Shown here piece by piece: positions 60,644 through 64,000 of a stretch of DNA of 64,000 bases. Below the pieces are notes generated by a model. It saw only the letters and a program-made list of their open reading frames with translations. It did no database searches and had not been told where the DNA came from. Made by a program: the position numbers and the translations under genes. The stretch's first letter is position 1, and each line of letters begins with the position of its first letter. Source of the DNA: Bacteroidetes bacterium UBA6221 (GTDB lineage Bacteria > Bacteroidota > Bacteroidia > Chitinophagales > Chitinophagaceae); NCBI GenBank assembly GCA_002421685.1, contig DISB01000009.1, positions 1 to 64,000 of the forward strand, given 5' to 3'.

Positions 60644-60925
60644 ATGATACGTGCACAAATTTTACAATTTGCACCTATAATGTTTATTATCCTGGTCGGG
60701 CTATTCGCATTTCTGAAGTTACTATTCATAAGTATATATGGGTTACGTGAGGATCCGCTGGGTTTGTATATTGATTCCTTCAGAATTTATAGTGGTCAGA
60801 TTATTAAAAATACTTTTTATAAGAAGCTAAAGAAGTATTATCGGACCAGCAATAGCATTAATTCTGTTTTTTATTCCGTGTTCGTGATGTTGTGGGTTGT
60901 GTACTTCCTGGTTAAAGTATTATAA
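60644..60925 (+). CDS. Small two-helix membrane protein
   Basis: A 93-residue protein with two hydrophobic segments (about 10-32 'APIMFIILVGLFAFLKLLFI' and 76-93 'FVMLWVVYFLVKVL') separated by a basic, tyrosine-rich loop. A fair ribosome-binding site (AGAGAGG) precedes the ATG. No family recognised. The 211-bp gap upstream holds nothing else I can name apart from a CTCTCAT/ATGAGAG inverted pair with a long loop. tsaD begins 42 bp downstream. Confidence 0.5.
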   Translation: MIRAQILQFAPIMFIILVGLFAFLKLLFISIYGLREDPLGLYIDSFRIYSGQIIKNTFYKKLKKYYRTSNSINSVFYSVFVMLWVVYFLVKVL

Positions 60926-60946
60926 GATATTACGAGAGGAAGGGCT

Positions 60947-60954
60947 TAATTTTG
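60947..60954 (+). promoter_or_regulatory. -7 box of the tsaD promoter
   Basis: TAATTTTG fits TAnnTTTG and ends 13 nt before the TTG start of tsaD. Confidence 0.45.
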
Positions 60955-60967
60955 CCTCCTTTGAATT

Positions 60968-61990
60968 TTGTCTTTGGCAACATCACAAATAAATATCCTG
61001 GCGATAGAATCTTCCTGCGATGATACTTCAGCCGCTGTCATCAGCAATGGAAAGGTATTGAGCAACCTGATTGCCACCCAGAAGGTACACGAGCAATATG
61101 GCGGCGTAGTGCCTGAGATGGCTTCGCGGGCGCATATGCAGAATATAGTACCGGTAGTGGAAGTGGCATTAAAGCAGGCGGGCATATCTAAGGAAGAGCT
61201 GACTGCCGTTGCATTTACACAATCTCCGGGGTTGATAGGCTCATTGCTGGTAGGGGCCTGTTTTGCCAAGTCTTTTGCCCAGGCGTCTGATTTACCGCTG
61301 CTGGCTGTGCATCATATGCAGGCACACGTGCTGGCACACTTTATCGACGAACCGCATCCCGGGTTTCCATTCCTTTGTCTTACGGTGTCGGGCGGTCACA
61401 CCCAGATAGTGCTTTGCCGTAGCCACCTGGATATGGAGGTGATTGGTGAAACACTGGACGATGCTGCCGGTGAAGCATTTGACAAAACCGCTAAAATGCT
61501 TGGCTTGCCCTATCCCGGCGGTCCTATGATAGATAAATTGGCTCAGCAGGGCGATCCATTAAAATACAAATTTCCCATATCAGAAATCAAGGGGTATGAT
61601 TTCAGTTTTAGCGGAATAAAGACTGCTGTACTGTATTTTCTGCAGGAACAAAAAAAAGCTAATCCTAATTTCATTGACGAACATATCCATGATATCTGTG
61701 CGTCAGTTCAGTTCACCATTATTAAAACACTTCTTCAAAAATTTGCGCAGGCTGCAAAAGAATATGGTGTGCAGCATTTAGGCATTGCTGGGGGCGTTTC
61801 AGCGAACAGCGCCTTGCGAACCGCTTTTAGTGAAATGTGTGATAGAAATGGCTGGCAGGCGCATATACCACAGTTTCAGTATTGTACCGACAATGCGGCC
61901 ATGATAGGCATAACGGGTTATTATAAATATCTGGGCGGCGATTTCGCAGATATGAGCATTAGCCCCACGGCAAAAGCAGGCTGGCAATGA
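60968..61990 (+). CDS. tsaD: tRNA N6-adenosine threonylcarbamoyltransferase
   Basis: A 340-residue TsaD, the catalytic subunit for the t6A37 modification of ANN-decoding tRNAs. 'ILAIESSCDDTSAAVI' binds nucleotide; the metal-binding HxxxH is in 'AVHHMQAHVLAHF'; 'TVSGGHTQIVLC' and 'GIAGGVSANSALR' are the ASKHA-fold segments. It starts at TTG (60968 or 60974). The next gene overlaps by 4 bp (ATGA), a typical translational coupling. Confidence 0.95.
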   Translation: MSLATSQINILAIESSCDDTSAAVISNGKVLSNLIATQKVHEQYGGVVPEMASRAHMQNIVPVVEVALKQAGISKEELTAVAFTQSPGLIGSLLVGACFAKSFAQASDLPLLAVHHMQAHVLAHFIDEPHPGFPFLCLTVSGGHTQIVLCRSHLDMEVIGETLDDAAGEAFDKTAKMLGLPYPGGPMIDKLAQQGDPLKYKFPISEIKGYDFSFSGIKTAVLYFLQEQKKANPNFIDEHIHDICASVQFTIIKTLLQKFAQAAKEYGVQHLGIAGGVSANSALRTAFSEMCDRNGWQAHIPQFQYCTDNAAMIGITGYYKYLGGDFADMSISPTAKAGWQ

Positions 61991-62703
61991 GCAATACCTT
62001 TTTTCGGTTCAAACAATTTACTATCCACCAGGACAGGTGTGCGATGAAAGTATCAACCGATGCTTGTATTGCCGGCGCCTGGACAAAAGTGCCTGGCAAC
62101 GCCAAACGGATTTTGGATATTGGTGCCGGAACAGGATTGCTGGCACTAATGCTGGCGCAAAAGAGTAATGAAGCAATAGTAGATGCAGTGGAAGAGGATG
62201 AGCAGGCGGCAAAACAAGCCGAGGAGAACGTGCTATTATCGCCATGGAAAGAAAGAATAAATATCATCTGTGCTGATGCCACTGTTTACGGGTATAAGCA
62301 TAAGTACAGCCTGATTATTGCCAATCCCCCCTTTTTCAACAATAGCCTGTTAGGCGGCAGCGATGAACGCAACCGTGCACGTCATACGCTAAACCTTAGT
62401 TACGAAAGCCTGCTCGGGATAATCAGCTACAACCTGGCAGAAGAAGGCATAGCATCCGTTTTACTTCCCTTTTCGGAGTTTATGCGTTGGGAGAAATTGG
62501 TACTGGAGAACAATTGGAAGATAACGCACAAACTATTAGTGCATCCTTCCGAAGATAAAGCCCCCAACCGGGTAGTGAGTATCATTGCCCGTACCATCGA
62601 TACCCCGGTTGTTCAGGAGCATTTATTTATCCGGGATAAAAACGGGCGATATACAGCAGCTTATAACTCATTGATGTATCCTTACTACCTTGATCAGGGT
62701 TAG
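61987..62703 (+). CDS. tRNA1(Val) (adenine37-N6)-methyltransferase-like protein
   Basis: A 238-residue class I SAM methyltransferase. The SAM motif 'ILDIGAGTGLLALMLAQ' and the catalytic NPPF in 'LIIANPPFFNNSLLGG' match the TrmN6/YfiC family that makes m6A37 in tRNA1(Val). The N-terminal 'FRFKQFTIHQDRCAMKVSTD' is also typical. It is coupled to tsaD by a 4-bp overlap, so both are tRNA position-37 modification enzymes. Its 3' end overlaps the convergent CLC gene by 4 bp. Confidence 0.9.
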   Translation: MSNTFFRFKQFTIHQDRCAMKVSTDACIAGAWTKVPGNAKRILDIGAGTGLLALMLAQKSNEAIVDAVEEDEQAAKQAEENVLLSPWKERINIICADATVYGYKHKYSLIIANPPFFNNSLLGGSDERNRARHTLNLSYESLLGIISYNLAEEGIASVLLPFSEFMRWEKLVLENNWKITHKLLVHPSEDKAPNRVVSIIARTIDTPVVQEHLFIRDKNGRYTAAYNSLMYPYYLDQG

Positions 62704-64000
62704 ATATGATCGTCGCCCTCTGTGGTTTGTTTAATGATCTTGTTTTCTACCAACGCCTTATGATATATGGAGTGCTTGAGATATTTCCTGGTGATAAAAT
62801 ATGAAATTGCAGTTACTATCATCAACGGTACAAATAAGGTATAACCGCCTGTAACTTCGGCCAGCAGGAATATTGCTGTAAGTGGTGCGTGCATCACTCC
62901 GGCTAATACTCCGGCCATACCAGCCACGATAAAGTTAGGAGATTTTACATTGAAGTAAGGAGTAAGGTTGATAAGATATGAAAACAAGAACCCGGCGACG
63001 CCACCTATAACAAGTGATGGCGCAAATACGCCCCCGTTTCCCCCTGCTGCCATGGTTAGGGCGGCGCTTACCGATTTGAAAAATATGATTAACAGGCACA
63101 TGCCGATAATAGCGATATGGACGTTCCCCAGGTTATTGAGGAAAGAATGGCTGGTCAAAGCATGGGTTTTACCGTTCAGCAGGACAGTAATAAGAGTATA
63201 TCCTTCGCCGTAAAGTGCTGGAATAATGAAAATTAACAAGCAAAGGGGTATGCCGCTTTTAAGCCATGTGTAAACATTCATTGGCATTTTAGCGAACTTA
63301 TTTTCAATATATTCAACCACATTAGTGGTATAAACTGATAAGAGCCCGGATATTGCACCGAGAAGAATATAGAACGGAATTGATGCCATATCCCATGGGA
63401 CAACATTGTAGACAAAAAACTTTTCAGCGTATAAGACTTGTGAGACAACGGTAGCAGTAGCAGTGGATATCAGCAACGGGATGAAAAATGGAATATTGAA
63501 GTCAAGCAGCAATACCTCTAATGCGAAGACTATCCCTGCAATTGGGCTGTTAAAAATAGCGGCAATACCACTCGCCGCACCACAGGCAAGGAGTAGGGTG
63601 GTGTCCCTATATGACAACCTGAGGTCACGCCCTGTATTAGACCCGATAGCGCTACCCGTAGCCACGATAGGTGCCTCGAGGCCCACGGAGCCACCCATAG
63701 CCACCGTTACTGCAGATGTAAGTATGTGCCCGAAAGTGTGTTGAATACCTAGCCGGCTCTTCTCAGTCATAATGGAATTCAGAATAAAACCGACCCCTCT
63801 GCTAAGGCGGCCTCTAAATACCCGTTGTAACAGGATGAGCGAGATGCCGACGCCAATAAGGGGAAATATAGCAGTCAGCCAGTTACTTCCAAGGAAATCA
63901 TTTAGTTTTTCGACCTGGTGCTCTACAAATCCCACAAGCAATTTTAAGAAGACAGCCGCCAAAGCAGACAGGATACCTATAGCGAAACTGATAAATATGA
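62700..64000 (-). CDS. CLC-family chloride channel or Cl-/H+ antiporter (5' end beyond the window)
   Basis: The reading frame stays open to the window edge, so the N-terminus is missing; the TTG at 63962 is not the start. The visible 430 or so residues contain 'GGSVGLEAPIVATGSAIGSN' (with the gating Glu), 'FNSPIAGIVFALEVLLLDF' and 'GGNGGVFAPSLVIGG', the three anion-selectivity segments. No CBS domain is present at the C-terminus, which ends with a short cytoplasmic tail. It may be a channel or an exchanger; the exchanger Glu cannot be fixed by reading. Confidence 0.92.
   Translation of the reverse strand, partial: IFISFAIGILSALAAVFLKLLVGFVEHQVEKLNDFLGSNWLTAIFPLIGVGISLILLQRVFRGRLSRGVGFILNSIMTEKSRLGIQHTFGHILTSAVTVAMGGSVGLEAPIVATGSAIGSNTGRDLRLSYRDTTLLLACGAASGIAAIFNSPIAGIVFALEVLLLDFNIPFFIPLLISTATATVVSQVLYAEKFFVYNVVPWDMASIPFYILLGAISGLLSVYTTNVVEYIENKFAKMPMNVYTWLKSGIPLCLLIFIIPALYGEGYTLITVLLNGKTHALTSHSFLNNLGNVHIAIIGMCLLIIFFKSVSAALTMAAGGNGGVFAPSLVIGGVAGFLFSYLINLTPYFNVKSPNFIVAGMAGVLAGVMHAPLTAIFLLAEVTGGYTLFVPLMIVTAISYFITRKYLKHSIYHKALVENKIIKQTTEGDDHI

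Noticed and set aside
1..64000. tRNA, rRNA, tmRNA or CRISPR elements
   Set aside because: I saw no cloverleaf T-loop (GGTTCGAATCC-type) sequence, no rRNA core motifs, no tmRNA signature near smpB and no spaced short repeat array.
1..64000. Insertion sequences or prophage
   Set aside because: No transposase, integrase or phage structural gene is present, and codon use is even across the window.

Overview
The window is a chromosomal segment of a Bacteroidota bacterium, most probably from the Chitinophagaceae/Chitinophagales group. This rests on eight proteins that end in type IX secretion system (T9SS) sorting domains, five type A with a YPNP(A/V) start and three type B 'gliding motility-associated' ends. 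It also rests on many SCKK-type lipoproteins, promoters of the TAnnTTTG class (-7) with a TTG (-33), very short or absent leaders and weak Shine-Dalgarno signals. No rRNA, tRNA, insertion sequence, prophage, CRISPR array or plasmid module was found, so the region looks like ordinary, densely coded chromosome.

Layout. 1-4.7 kb, minus strand: a glycine-zipper stress protein, two tandem double-OmpA proteins, a tiny cysteine-rich lipoprotein and a large T9SS protein. 4.9-7.1 kb: rpsL-rpsG, a strong terminator, then recA behind a perfect 27-bp inverted repeat. 7.1-11.6 kb: two more tiny lipoproteins of the same family, a Crp/Fnr regulator followed by a TonB-dependent receptor, and an outer-membrane protein. 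11.7-20.3 kb: purM and three tandem T9SS type B surface proteins. 20.5-25 kb: lpxK-rnr-polyprenyl synthase-EVE operon. 25.4-32.9 kb: thiolase, L,D-transpeptidase, the compact trmB/DUF5522/alkyltransferase-like operon, a CxxCH T9SS protein, a UbiA-like membrane protein and an acyl-CoA carboxyltransferase. 33-37.6 kb: TlpA thioredoxin, FUSC membrane protein, ACP phosphodiesterase and serine hydrolase. 37.6-46.8 kb: cation efflux, SRPBCC, glycine-rich T9SS and Ycf48-like proteins, DUF486, pyrR-pyrB, a GT39-like enzyme and accD-smpB. 46.9-55.1 kb: DUF6252-like lipoprotein, DinB proteins, ECF sigma and putative anti-sigma factors, GNAT, ilvE, EamA transporter with a divergent MocR regulator, and rlmB.

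55.1-60.4 kb is the most striking unit: a promoter and a clear cobalamin riboswitch drive four tightly packed or overlapping genes. These are a DUF4465 T9SS protein, an uncharacterised T9SS protein, a BtuG-like beta-propeller lipoprotein and a BtuB-like TonB-dependent receptor. It reads as a surface vitamin B12 capture and import operon in which two components are exported by T9SS. The window ends with a small membrane protein, tsaD, a TrmN6-type methyltransferase and a CLC chloride channel cut by the window edge.

Cross-cutting observations are a family of 58-65-residue lipoproteins with a fixed cysteine pattern, several near-leaderless promoter/start arrangements, 14-bp-period repeats in opposite orientation on either side of rpsL-rpsG, and a long perfect palindrome upstream of lpxK. 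All functional statements come from reading sequence motifs; no database search was run.
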